Positions 35,338 to 44,613 of a DNA stretch of 64,000 nucleotides are shown here, in pieces. Numbering within the stretch: position 1 is the stretch's first letter; every line of letters starts with the position of its first letter. The notes under the pieces were generated by a model. The model did no database searches. It was given only the letters and a program-made list of their open reading frames with translations, and had not been told where the DNA came from. Source of the DNA: Akkermansiaceae bacterium UBA2381 (lineage in GTDB: Bacteria; Verrucomicrobiota; Verrucomicrobiia; Verrucomicrobiales; DEV007); NCBI GenBank assembly GCA_002344215.1, contig DDSV01000032.1:66458-130457 (forward strand). The letters run 5' to 3'. The position numbers and the translations under genes were made by a program.

Positions 35338-36858
35338 ATGAAACTCCCTCGAACCCTGGTTGCCTTTCTTGCACTTCTTGGCGGCACTCTTTCCGCAGCC
35401 GAAACACCGCGGCCAAACATTCTCTGGTTTGTCGTCGATGACATGTCGGCGCATTTTTCGTGTTATGGCGAAACGCTCATCGAGACTCCTTCGGTTGACC
35501 GGCTCGCCGCCGAAGGGACGAAGTTCACCCGCGCCTATGTTACCGCTCCGGTTTGTTCGGCCTGCCGGTCCGCGCTCATTACCGGGATGTACCAGACGAC
35601 GATCGGGGCGCATCACCATCGCAGCGGTCGGGGCGAGATCAAGATTCACCTTCCCGAGGGAGTCGAGCCGGTGCCGGCGATTTTTCAGCGCGACGGTTAT
35701 TTCACCTGTATTGGCAGCGGTTTGATTGACCGCGATTACCGGGGCCTACCCTTTGGTGCCGGCAAGGGAGGGAAGAAGAAAGACGGGCTGATTCCGGGCG
35801 GACGCCTAGGCAAAACGGATTACAACTTCGAGTGGGATGCAGCCATCTACGACAGTCATGACTGGGCGGAGCGCGGCGAGAAGCCCTTCTTCATGCAGGT
35901 GCAACTCCACGGTGGCAAATTGCGCGAGGGCACCGAAGAGGCCCGGTTGACCTTCCGCGAGCGCGTCATCGCCGAACTCGGAGGCGCAACCGACCCTGAC
36001 AAAGTCACCCTTCCGCCCTACTATCCGCGTGACCCCGTTCTTCTCGCCGACTGGGCCCTCTACCTCGACAGCGTGCGACTCACCGACCTTCACGTTGGAC
36101 GTGTCCTTGAACGTCTTGAGAGCGAAGGGCTCCTTGAAAATACTTTCATCGTCTTCATGACTGATCATGGCATCAGCCATGCGCGCGGGAAGCAGTTCCT
36201 CACCGACGAAGGCACTCACATTCCCTTCATCGTGCGCGGCCCCGGGATTGAGCGGGGTGCCGTGCGAACCGACCTGGTCGAACACATCGACATGGCTGCA
36301 TTTTCCCTCGCCGCGGCGGGGATTTCCATTCCCGGGGCGATGCAGGGGCGGGACATTTTTGCAAAGGGTTACGTTCAGCGCGAGGCTGCTTTCGCCGCAC
36401 GTGATCGTTGCGACGAGACCGTCGAGCGCATTCGCAGCGTGCGCACCGACCAGTTTCTTTACATTCGAAACTTTCATCCGCAGCGTCCGCATCTCCAGCC
36501 TAACGCCTACAAGGATGGCAAGGCCATCGTGCAACGACTGCGCGCCCTCCATGAGGCCGGGACGCTGGCTTCGCTCACCGAAGCGCTGCTTTTCCGCGTT
36601 CCCCGGCCTGCCGAGGAGCTTTACGATTACCGCGACGATCCGCACCAGATCAGGAACCTGGCCATCGATCCGGCTTTCTTCGCCGAAGTCGGGGCTCACC
36701 GGTCCAAACTCGATGCCTGGATGATCGAGAGCCGCGACCCCGGTCCCGAGTCGGAAGAGCGTTATGACAGCGATATGGCCGAGTATCTCAAGCGCGACAA
36801 TCCTGAAGTGGAAAAGAATATCGCCCTGATGAAACAATGGGCCCTCGAAGGCAAATGA
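35338..36858 (+). CDS. Sulfatase 9 of 18 (CSACR, paralogue of sulfatase 2)
   Basis: A 506-residue sulfatase with the signal peptide MKLPRTLVAFLALLGGTLSAA. VVDDMSAHFSCYGE, the FGly site C73-SACR and TDHG (D276, N-position H277) follow, with no GKWH (FTCIGSGL instead). It closely matches sulfatase 2 throughout, including QLHGGKLREG, TDHGISHARGKQFL and RDRCDETVERIRSVRT. It differs by an insertion, GAGKGGKKKDGLIPGGR, after DYRGLPF near residues 138-155. CSACR has Ala at the third position while its paralogue has Ser. Its start codon lies in ACAAGTGATG, 7 bp after the preceding stop. Confidence 0.94.
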   Translation: MKLPRTLVAFLALLGGTLSAAETPRPNILWFVVDDMSAHFSCYGETLIETPSVDRLAAEGTKFTRAYVTAPVCSACRSALITGMYQTTIGAHHHRSGRGEIKIHLPEGVEPVPAIFQRDGYFTCIGSGLIDRDYRGLPFGAGKGGKKKDGLIPGGRLGKTDYNFEWDAAIYDSHDWAERGEKPFFMQVQLHGGKLREGTEEARLTFRERVIAELGGATDPDKVTLPPYYPRDPVLLADWALYLDSVRLTDLHVGRVLERLESEGLLENTFIVFMTDHGISHARGKQFLTDEGTHIPFIVRGPGIERGAVRTDLVEHIDMAAFSLAAAGISIPGAMQGRDIFAKGYVQREAAFAARDRCDETVERIRSVRTDQFLYIRNFHPQRPHLQPNAYKDGKAIVQRLRALHEAGTLASLTEALLFRVPRPAEELYDYRDDPHQIRNLAIDPAFFAEVGAHRSKLDAWMIESRDPGPESEERYDSDMAEYLKRDNPEVEKNIALMKQWALEGK

Positions 36859-36887
36859 GCCTCAGTCAAAGACCCTGACAAACGACC

Positions 36888-38387
36888 ATGAGAATCTCCA
36901 TCCTGTCTTGCCTCCTCATTGTGCTATTCGTGCCCCTTTTCGGACAACTCTCCGTTGCGGCCGAAAAGCCGAACTTCATTTTTGTCATGGCCGATGACAT
37001 GGGATGGGGGCAGACGGGTTATCGTGGTCATCCCCTGTTGAAGACTCCGAACCTTGACGCGATGGCGGCGAACGGTCTGCGTTTCGATCGCTTTTATGCA
37101 GGAGGTCCTGTCTGCTCGCCGACGCGGGCATCGGTGCTGACGGGGCGATCCCACGACCGGACCGGAGTGCTCAGTCACGGCTACGCCCTGAGGACTCAGG
37201 AGAAGACCATCGCTCAGGCGCTGAAGACAGCCGGATATGTGACCGGACATTTCGGAAAGTGGCACCTCAACGGTCTGCGCGGTCCCGGTGCTCCCATCTT
37301 CGCTGATGATCCCCGCAGTCCCGGTGCCTTCGGCTTCGACGAGTGGGTCTCGGTGACCAATTTCTACGACCGCGATCCGATGATGAGTCGTCAGGGCGAA
37401 TTCGAGGAATTCACCGGGGACTCCTCCGAGATCGCCGTCGATGAGGCCGTGAAATTTCTCGACCGGCATCGTGGCGGCGAAAATCCCATCTTCGCAGTGA
37501 TCTGGTATGGAACCCCTCATAGCCCCTTCAAGGCCGCTGACGATGATCGCGCGCCCTTTGTCCATCTCGACAAAGAATCGGCCGATCATTATGGCGAACT
37601 CGTCGCGATGGATCGCAGCATTGGCACGCTGCGGGCGAAACTTCGCGAGTTCGCCCTCGAAAAGGACACCCTGCTCGTCTTTTGCAGCGACAACGGCGGG
37701 CTTCCCAGGATTACACCGGAGACGGTTGGCGGGTTGCGCGGATTCAAGGGGAGTGTCTACGAGGGTGGTTTGCGGGTCCCCGGTATCTTCGAATGGCCGG
37801 GCACGATCGTCCCGCGTGTCACCAGTTATCCCGCCTGCGTCATGGACCTCTTTCCCACCGTGGTGGATCTGTCAGGATTGCCGGAGGACGTCATGGTCCA
37901 CCCCGTTGACGGCCACAGCCTTCGTCCGCTTTTCGCCGGAGGCTCTGAAGCATCCGGGAAACGAGAAGCGCCGATTGGATTTCGCTACAATAAAGCCCGC
38001 GCTCTCATTGATGACCGCTACAAGCTGCTCACAACCGACCGGGAGAAGGGAGTCTATGAACTCTATGACCTCTCCTCCGATCCCGCTGAATCAATCGATC
38101 TCGCCGCTACCGAGACCGCGATTCTCGCGCAGATGAAGGAGCAACTGCTCTCCTGGGACAAAACGATGGATGCCAGTTTCGCGGGGAAGGATTACCCCGG
38201 AGGCGAAGTCTCACCGCCCGATCCGGAGCCGGTCTCCTGGTATGAAACGGAACCTTACCGCCCCTTCGAGGCCTCATGGAAAGAGCGATGGGAATTCAAA
38301 CCCTACTATGATCGCACGAAAGGGTATGGGATCGAAAAGGGGAAAGGGAAAGCTAAAGGGGAGGGGAAAGGAAAGCCGAAGAACTGA
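36888..38387 (+). CDS. Sulfatase 10 of 18 (GKGKGK C-terminal tail)
   Basis: A 499-residue sulfatase with the signal peptide MRISILSCLLIVLFVPLFG. MADDMGWGQTGYRGHPLLKTP, C76-SPTR with ASVLTGRSHDRTGVLSHGY, GKWH (123-126) and SDNG (D268, N269) are intact. LNGLRGPGAPIFADDPRSPG after GKWH is a distinctive loop. The last 20 residues are nearly all Gly, Lys and Glu (IEKGKGKAKGEGKGKPKN), a basic tail beyond the catalytic domain. The tail could be a binding or anchoring segment for a polyanionic glycan, but that is inference. Confidence 0.95.
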   Translation: MRISILSCLLIVLFVPLFGQLSVAAEKPNFIFVMADDMGWGQTGYRGHPLLKTPNLDAMAANGLRFDRFYAGGPVCSPTRASVLTGRSHDRTGVLSHGYALRTQEKTIAQALKTAGYVTGHFGKWHLNGLRGPGAPIFADDPRSPGAFGFDEWVSVTNFYDRDPMMSRQGEFEEFTGDSSEIAVDEAVKFLDRHRGGENPIFAVIWYGTPHSPFKAADDDRAPFVHLDKESADHYGELVAMDRSIGTLRAKLREFALEKDTLLVFCSDNGGLPRITPETVGGLRGFKGSVYEGGLRVPGIFEWPGTIVPRVTSYPACVMDLFPTVVDLSGLPEDVMVHPVDGHSLRPLFAGGSEASGKREAPIGFRYNKARALIDDRYKLLTTDREKGVYELYDLSSDPAESIDLAATETAILAQMKEQLLSWDKTMDASFAGKDYPGGEVSPPDPEPVSWYETEPYRPFEASWKERWEFKPYYDRTKGYGIEKGKGKAKGEGKGKPKN

Positions 38388-38437
38388 ACCGGTTTCCCAG
38401 GATTCACCTTCCTCTCCCGATCATGGTTTTAAATCTC

Positions 38438-40081
38438 ATGAGACAATCCTTCATTTTGCTTCTCTCCCTCCTTTTCCTTGCCGCCAATTCCGCGCCCGCC
38501 GCTGAAAGGCCAAACATTATCATCATCCTTGTCGATGATATGGGATTCTCCGACCTCGGGTGCTACGGATCGGAGATCCCCACGCCCCACATCGACGCCC
38601 TCGCCGCGGGTGGTGTGCGCTTCACCCGATTCTATAACGCCGGCCGCTGCTGCCCCACCCGCGCCGCCCTCCTCACCGGCTTGTATCCGCATCAGGCCGG
38701 AGTCGGTCACATGACGGCAGACAATGGCACACCCGGCTACCGCGGCTATTTGAATGACTCCTGTGTCACCATCGCCGAAGTCTTGCGACCCGCGGGCTAT
38801 TTCACTGCAACTACCGGAAAATGGCACGTCGGTCACGGGGATGAAGCACGGTTGCCGCTCCAGCGCGGCTTCGACCGGTTTTACGGTGTACCGGAGGGCG
38901 GTGGTTTCTATTTTGAAACAAAAGCCGGTCGTACGGTGCTCCACGGAAACGAGATCGTCATGTCCGCTAATGAGCCGGCGCCGGAGGGTTGGTATTCCAC
39001 CGATGCGTGGTCTGACTACGGTCTGCGTTTCATCGACGAAGCGAGGGAAGTGAAGAAGCCTTTCTTCCTGTATCTTGCTCACAACGCACCCCACTTCCCG
39101 CTTCAAGCTCTGCCCGAAGACATTGCAATGTTTCGCGGACGCTACCGGGCGGGCTGGGATGCCATCCGCGAGCAGCGGCATACGCGACAAAAGGAACTCG
39201 GTATCGTCAGCGCCGATGGGGTTCTCTCGCCGCGCGACGCCACGATCGAAGCATGGGAAACAATCGACGAGGCTCGGCGGGACGAGTTCGATCTCCGCAT
39301 GGCTATTTACGCCGCCGTGATGCACCGTCTCGACCTGGCCATCGGTAACCTGGTCTCGGGCCTCAAGGAACGCGGGGTGCTCGATGATACGCTCATTCTT
39401 TTCCTGAGCGACAATGGCTCTTCCGATGAAGGCGGCCTCTATGGCAAGAACGGTGCCGGGATTCCGGGAAGCTCAGAGTCGGATGTCTTCCTTGGACGAG
39501 CCTGGGCCAACGCGGGCGACACGCCGTTCCGGCTTTATAAAAAGAACAGTCACGAAGGCGGCATTGCCACCCCCCTCATCGCCCACTGGCCTGGCGGCAT
39601 TGCCGCTCGCGGGGAACTGCGTCATGATCCGGGGCACATCATCGATCTCATGGCCACTTGTGTCGACCTTGCCGGTGCCACGTATCCCGCGTCCTCCAAT
39701 GACAAGCCCATCACACCGATGGAGGGGGTCTCGCTGAAGCCTCTTCTCACTTCGGCCGCGTCAGTTCCGGAAGCAACGATTCCGGAGCGCACTCTCTTCT
39801 GGGAACACGAGGGGAACGCCGCCATTCTTGTGGGCGACTCAAAGCTTGTCCGCCAGGGGCGAAAGGGACCCTGGGAACTCTACGACCTCAAGACAGATCG
39901 AACCGAACTCCACGATCTCGCTGCTTCCCAGCCCGGAAAAGTCCGTGAACTTGCTGCCCAATGGGAGGCCTGGGCAACGCGTTGTCATGTTGTCCCTCTG
40001 CTGCCCGAGGGCAAAGTCAAAGGCAAAGGAAAGGGTAACAAGGGGAAGGGAAAAGGGAAAGCCGGGGGAGATGTCCAATAA
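38438..40081 (+). CDS. Sulfatase 11 of 18 (AtsA/S1_4-like, GKGKGK tail)
   Basis: A 547-residue sulfatase, the longest without an extra domain. The signal peptide is MRQSFILLLSLLFLAANSAPAA. VDDMGFSDLGCYGSEIPTP, C71-CPTR followed by AALLTGLYPHQAGVGHM, GKWH (127-130) and SDNG (D325, N326) match the AtsA-type arylsulfatase subfamily (S1_4). The tail VKGKGKGNKGKGKGKAGGDVQ is the longest Lys/Gly tract of the island. An ATG 15 bp upstream (38423) is an alternative start. AtsA-type enzymes act on simple aryl and sugar sulfates in vitro; the native glycan here is unknown. Confidence 0.95.
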   Translation: MRQSFILLLSLLFLAANSAPAAERPNIIIILVDDMGFSDLGCYGSEIPTPHIDALAAGGVRFTRFYNAGRCCPTRAALLTGLYPHQAGVGHMTADNGTPGYRGYLNDSCVTIAEVLRPAGYFTATTGKWHVGHGDEARLPLQRGFDRFYGVPEGGGFYFETKAGRTVLHGNEIVMSANEPAPEGWYSTDAWSDYGLRFIDEAREVKKPFFLYLAHNAPHFPLQALPEDIAMFRGRYRAGWDAIREQRHTRQKELGIVSADGVLSPRDATIEAWETIDEARRDEFDLRMAIYAAVMHRLDLAIGNLVSGLKERGVLDDTLILFLSDNGSSDEGGLYGKNGAGIPGSSESDVFLGRAWANAGDTPFRLYKKNSHEGGIATPLIAHWPGGIAARGELRHDPGHIIDLMATCVDLAGATYPASSNDKPITPMEGVSLKPLLTSAASVPEATIPERTLFWEHEGNAAILVGDSKLVRQGRKGPWELYDLKTDRTELHDLAASQPGKVRELAAQWEAWATRCHVVPLLPEGKVKGKGKGNKGKGKGKAGGDVQ

Positions 40082-40103
40082 TCTGAACAAAGCGCCATAT
40101 TCC

Positions 40104-41513
40104 ATGAAGAACGTTCTGTATTTCCTTTTCTTTCCTGCCCTCGCACTGATTTCCTCTTCTGCTGCGGACAGTAAACCCAACGTGCTCCTCATTATCGCCG
40201 ACGATTGCACCTACCGTGATCTTGAGCTTTATGGCGGTCAGGCGAAAACTCCGCACCTTCTGGAACTCGCGAGTGAGGGGATGACCTTCGACCGCTGCTT
40301 CCAGGCTGCGCCGATGTGCTCCCCGACGCGGCACTGTCTCTACACCGGTCTCTATCCGGTGAAATCCGGAGCCTACCCGAACCACACGATGGCCCATGAC
40401 TGGGTCAAGAGCATTGCCCAATACCTGCAGGCGGCCGACTATGTGACGCACCTCTCGGGTAAGCGCCACATCGGTCCCGCTCCGGTCTTCCCCTTCACCT
40501 ACAGCGGGAAGAGTAATCCTGATCCTGACGTTTTCGCGGAAGTGCTTGCCGCGAGCGAGGCGCAGGATCAGCCCTTCCTCTTCATCGCCGCCTCGAACGA
40601 ACCGCATTCGCCGTGGAACAAAGGTGACCCTTCGGACTATCCTCCGTCCGAAATCACGCTGCCGCCTGTGCTCGTCGACACGCCCGACACGCGGGAGGGA
40701 TTCTCAAAGTATCTTGCCGAGATCACCTACTTCGACTCGCAGGTCGGTGAACTGGTGGGTCTACTCGACGCCTCGCCGCTTTCCGGGAACACGATCGTGA
40801 TGGTGTTGAGCGAGCAGGGGAACAGCTTTCCCTTTGCCAAGTGGACCTGTTACGACGCCGGTCTTCAGAGTGCCTGCGTCGTCCGCTGGCCTGGCAAGGT
40901 AAAAGAGGGGACCCGCAGCGAGGCGATGATCGAGTATGTCGACGTCGTTCCGACCCTGCTCGAAGCAGCCGGTCTTGAGCGTCCCGCTATCCTCGACGGA
41001 AGGAGCTTTCTCCCCGTCCTCACCGGAGAGAGTATGAGTCACAAAACCCACGTCTTCGGCCTGCAAACTACCCGAGGGATCAATCAGGGTAGCGATCATT
41101 ACGGCATTCGCAGTGTGCGTGGCGAGCGCTATCGCTACGTCCTGAATTTCACTCCCGAGGTGACCTTTGAAAACGCTGCGACCGACGATGCCACCTTTCT
41201 AAGCTGGAAGGAACGTGCCGGGACTGGTGATGAAAACGCTAAGCGGCTCGTCCACGACTATCAGCATCGTCCCGCCGAAGAGCTCTACGATACGGTGGCC
41301 GACCCTTGGAATAGGACGAATCTCATTGCCGATCCGGAGCTCGCCGTTGTCCGGGACGACCTGCGCACCGCCCTCGACGACTGGATGCGTCAGCAGGGTG
41401 ACGAAGGCCAGGCAACCGAGATGAAAGCGCTCGAGCGTATGCCGCGGCACGATGATGTCGAAAGCGAGGGGAAAAAGAAGGGCGGGAAGAAGAAGGGCAA
41501 GGCGAAAGAGTGA
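40104..41513 (+). CDS. Sulfatase 12 of 18 (SEQG in place of SDNG)
   Basis: A 469-residue sulfatase with the signal peptide MKNVLYFLFFPALALISSSAA. IADDCTYRDLELYGG and C72-SPTR are standard, but GKWH reads GKRH (119-122) and the usual metal-binding SDNG reads SEQG (E237, Q238). FPFAKWTCYDAGLQSACVVRWPG follows, a block I associate with a minority sulfatase group having the same Asp-Asn to Glu-Gln exchange. The substituted ligands could still hold calcium but with altered geometry. The tail is Lys-rich (EGKKKGGKKKGKAKE). The start at 40104 lies 22 bp after the previous stop. Confidence 0.94.
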   Translation: MKNVLYFLFFPALALISSSAADSKPNVLLIIADDCTYRDLELYGGQAKTPHLLELASEGMTFDRCFQAAPMCSPTRHCLYTGLYPVKSGAYPNHTMAHDWVKSIAQYLQAADYVTHLSGKRHIGPAPVFPFTYSGKSNPDPDVFAEVLAASEAQDQPFLFIAASNEPHSPWNKGDPSDYPPSEITLPPVLVDTPDTREGFSKYLAEITYFDSQVGELVGLLDASPLSGNTIVMVLSEQGNSFPFAKWTCYDAGLQSACVVRWPGKVKEGTRSEAMIEYVDVVPTLLEAAGLERPAILDGRSFLPVLTGESMSHKTHVFGLQTTRGINQGSDHYGIRSVRGERYRYVLNFTPEVTFENAATDDATFLSWKERAGTGDENAKRLVHDYQHRPAEELYDTVADPWNRTNLIADPELAVVRDDLRTALDDWMRQQGDEGQATEMKALERMPRHDDVESEGKKKGGKKKGKAKE

Positions 41514-41568
41514 GTGCCGGTGAAAGAAAACGAAAAACATTTTGTAACAACACAGGTTAGATAACGAC

Positions 41569-43245
41569 ATGAAACACCCCGCATTTCTTCTGCTCACGCT
41601 TCTCTCCATCCTTTGCATTTCCGCCGCCGCCGCGGTGGAGAAGAAGCCCAACATTCTTTTCCTTTTTGCCGATGACTGGGGAAAATACGCCTCCATTTAT
41701 GCGGAGGGGGAAGGAGCCGGAGGCATCAACGACGTCGTTGCCACACCGAACTTTGACCGCATTGCGCGCGAGGGTGTCCTTTTTCGGAATGCCCACGTCA
41801 GTGCGCCGTCCTGCACCCCCTGTCGCAGCGCGCTCCTGACAGGACAACATTTCTGGCGCACCAACACGGGCGCGATCCTGCGCGGAGCGGTCTGGGATGC
41901 GACGCTCCCGAGCTATCCGCTTCTGCTGCAGGAGGCGGGATACCACATCGGGTATACGCACAAAGTCTGGGGACCGGGGACACCCTCGAACTCGCCCTTC
42001 ACCAAAGAGCAGAACTACGGAAAACGCGGCGGCAAGTTTAATCAATTTTCCCAGAACGTGACGACTATGGTGAGCGGGGGCACTTCGTTGGATGAGGCGA
42101 AGAAGATGCTTCTCAATGAAACGCGCGGGAATTTTCAGGATTTCCTCGCGGCGCGCGGGGAGGGCGAGCCCTTCTCCTACTGGTTCGGCCCCACGAATGT
42201 TCACCGCAAATGGATCAAAGGCAGCGGAAAGGCTCTCTGGGGGATTGAGCCTGATTTATTGAAGGGGAAGATGCCGCCTTTCCTCCCCGATGTTCCTGAG
42301 GTCCGGGGAGATATGGCCGACTACCTCGGCGAAGTGGCCGCCTGGGATGCGGGGATCGGTGTGATTCTGGAAGAGTTGGAAAAAACGGGAGAGCGGGAAA
42401 ACACACTCATTGTCATCAGTGGCGACCATGGAGCTCCGGGCTTTCCTCACGGGAAGTGCAACCTCTATGGATTCGGAACGAACGTGGCTCTTTCCGTAAC
42501 CGGTCCGGGCGTCAGGGGCGGGCGTGTCGTGGACGATTTCGCCAGCCTGACCGATATCGCCCCGACCTTCCTCGAGGCTGCCGGACTGCCTGTTCCCGAG
42601 GTGATGACGGGACGCAGTCTCTGGCCGGTCCTGAAGTCGGAGAAGTCCGGGCTGGTCGACGAAACCCGCACCGTCGTCTATACGGGGCGCGAGCGTCATG
42701 TGGAGATTGCCCGCTCCGACTACTCGCCCTATCCGCAGCGTGCGATTCGCACGGCAGACCACGTGTTGATTGTGAATTTCCGACCCGATCGCTATCCGCT
42801 CGGCGATCATTATCTGCTCGACAGCAGCGAAACGCCCTCAGTCGATGATCTCGAGAACGAAACCCGCGTGACCCTGCCCGACGAGGATGCCGGACCCACC
42901 AAGGCATGGCTCGTGGGAGTGCGCGACACGCCCGAGTGGAAAGCCCACTTCGACTGGGTCTACGGGAAGCGTCCGAAATATGAGCTCTACGACCTAAAAA
43001 AAGATCCTCACGAAACCACCAATCTTGCCGATGATTCCGCCTACGCGGAGGTGAAAGATGAGTTGGAGAAGAAACTGATGGCCGAACTCACGCGCACGGG
43101 AGATCCCCGGCTCATTGAGGACGGTAAGTTTTTTGAGACCCCTCCCATGGCCGGTCCGATCAATGATGAGAGAGAGTTTTGGGAAAAGGACGGAAAAGGC
43201 AAGGGAAAGGGAGGCAAAGGAAAGGGTAAGGAGAAAGGGGAGTAA
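41569..43245 (+). CDS. Sulfatase 13 of 18 (CTPCR, DHG type, GKGKGK tail)
   Basis: A 558-residue sulfatase with the signal peptide MKHPAFLLLTLLSILCISAAAA. FADDWGKYASIYAEGEGAGGIND carries the metal Asps, with an unusual insertion before TPNFDRIA. The FGly site is C82-TPCR (second Cys at position 4). GKWH is replaced by HKVWGPG, and the later metal motif is GDHG (D286, H287). WFGPTNVHRKWIKGSGK is another group-specific block. The tail KGKGKGGKGKGKEKGE ends the protein. Its stop codon TAA shares its last base with the ATG of sulfatase 14, so the two genes are translationally coupled. Confidence 0.94.
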   Translation: MKHPAFLLLTLLSILCISAAAAVEKKPNILFLFADDWGKYASIYAEGEGAGGINDVVATPNFDRIAREGVLFRNAHVSAPSCTPCRSALLTGQHFWRTNTGAILRGAVWDATLPSYPLLLQEAGYHIGYTHKVWGPGTPSNSPFTKEQNYGKRGGKFNQFSQNVTTMVSGGTSLDEAKKMLLNETRGNFQDFLAARGEGEPFSYWFGPTNVHRKWIKGSGKALWGIEPDLLKGKMPPFLPDVPEVRGDMADYLGEVAAWDAGIGVILEELEKTGERENTLIVISGDHGAPGFPHGKCNLYGFGTNVALSVTGPGVRGGRVVDDFASLTDIAPTFLEAAGLPVPEVMTGRSLWPVLKSEKSGLVDETRTVVYTGRERHVEIARSDYSPYPQRAIRTADHVLIVNFRPDRYPLGDHYLLDSSETPSVDDLENETRVTLPDEDAGPTKAWLVGVRDTPEWKAHFDWVYGKRPKYELYDLKKDPHETTNLADDSAYAEVKDELEKKLMAELTRTGDPRLIEDGKFFETPPMAGPINDEREFWEKDGKGKGKGGKGKGKEKGE

Positions 43246-44603
43246 TGAGTATGAGGCGATATTTTATCATTTTAACATTGGCTCTCGCCTTTTCCGGTAG
43301 CGAATCCGCTTTGGCTGAAGCGTCGCGTCCGAACTTTCTCATCATCTACACCGATGATCACGGCTACGGTGACGTCTCGACCTATGGAGCCGCTGACGTG
43401 CGGACGCCGAACATCGATTCTCTCGCCGCCGACGGAATGCTCTTCACGACGATGCGAGCCAACTGCACGGTCTGTTCGCCCTCGCGAGCGGCCCTCCTCA
43501 CCGGGCGGAATCAGGACAGGGTCGGCGTGCCGGGGGTGATCCGCACACAGCCGGAAAACTCGTGGGGCTACTTTGATCCCTCCATTCCCACTCTTCCAGA
43601 CGAATTGAAAAAAGGCGGGTATCACACCGCCATCGTCGGGAAATGGCATCTGGGACTCGAGTCTCCCAACACGCCCAACGAGCGGGGCTTTGATCACTTC
43701 CACGGTTTCCTCGGCGACATGATGGACAGCTACATGAGTCATCTCCGGCACGGAAACAACTACATGCGGCTAAATGGCGATGTCATTGAACCGGAAGGGC
43801 ATGCCACCGAACTGTTTACGCAATGGGCCTCCGACTATATCAAGAGCCGGTCCGGGAAAAAAGACGAACCCTTTCTCCTCTACCTTGCTTACAACGCGCC
43901 GCACTTTCCGATCGAGCCACCTGCCGACTGGCTTGCGAAGGTGAAAGCACGCGCGCCGGAGATGGAGGAAAAACGAGCCACGAACGTTGCCTTCGTTGAA
44001 CATCTCGATCACCACATCGGCGAGGTCCTGAAATCCCTCGATGAGAGCGGGCTGCGCGAAAGCACCCTCGTCATTTTCACGGCCGACAATGGCGGGTCGC
44101 TGCCCCATGGTCAGAACAACGATCCCTGGCGCGACGGCAAACAAAGCCACTACGACGGCGGACTCCGCGTGCCCTTCATGGCTCGATGGCCGGGACACAT
44201 CTCGCCGGGTTCGAAGAGCGACTACGCGGGGCAGGTCTTTGACCTTTTCCCCACCTTTCTTGAACTTGCCGGCGCCACCGCGACTGATCCGGCCGCGCTC
44301 GACGCCGTCAGTCTGGTCTCCGTGCTGAAGGGCGAAACCGACACCTCTTCGCGCGACCTCTATTTTGTCCGGCGCGAGGGAGGTAAGGCCTACGGCGGGA
44401 AAAACTACGAGGCTCTCATCCGTGGTGAATGGAAGCTGATGCAGAACGACCCCTACAGCCCGCTCGAACTCTACAATCTGAAAAACGATCCCGGTGAGAC
44501 AACGAACCTTGCCACGAAGGCACCGAAGGTCTTCAATGAACTCTCCGCCGCGCTCACCGCACGTATCCAGCGTGGCGGGTCCACCCCCTGGCAAAAACCC
44601 TGA
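43245..44603 (+). CDS. Sulfatase 14 of 18
   Basis: A 452-residue sulfatase starting within TAATG at the previous stop codon. The signal peptide is MSMRRYFIILTLALAFSGSESALA. YTDDHGYGDVSTYG, C77-SPSR, GKWH (132-135) and ADNG (D281, N282) are all present. After GKWH it has LGLESPNTPNERGFDHFHGFLGDMMDSY and later KKDEPFLLYLAYNAPHFPIEPP, typical of arylsulfatases with exo-activity on galactose or uronic-acid sulfates (not assignable further). There is no Gly/Lys tail. It is one of the compact members of the island. Confidence 0.95.
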   Translation: MSMRRYFIILTLALAFSGSESALAEASRPNFLIIYTDDHGYGDVSTYGAADVRTPNIDSLAADGMLFTTMRANCTVCSPSRAALLTGRNQDRVGVPGVIRTQPENSWGYFDPSIPTLPDELKKGGYHTAIVGKWHLGLESPNTPNERGFDHFHGFLGDMMDSYMSHLRHGNNYMRLNGDVIEPEGHATELFTQWASDYIKSRSGKKDEPFLLYLAYNAPHFPIEPPADWLAKVKARAPEMEEKRATNVAFVEHLDHHIGEVLKSLDESGLRESTLVIFTADNGGSLPHGQNNDPWRDGKQSHYDGGLRVPFMARWPGHISPGSKSDYAGQVFDLFPTFLELAGATATDPAALDAVSLVSVLKGETDTSSRDLYFVRREGGKAYGGKNYEALIRGEWKLMQNDPYSPLELYNLKNDPGETTNLATKAPKVFNELSAALTARIQRGGSTPWQKP

Positions 44604-44613
44604 CAAACCACCC

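Noticed and set aside
38385..38397. CTGAACCGGTTTC between sulfatases 10 and 11 as a second copy of the palindrome at 17417
   Set aside because: Only one arm matches fully, and the match overlaps the stop codon of sulfatase 10; probably chance.
40008..40078. Purine-rich DNA encoding the GKGKGK tail as a tandem-repeat or CRISPR-like array
   Set aside because: It is in frame, has no regular unit or spacers, and is explained by Gly/Lys codons.
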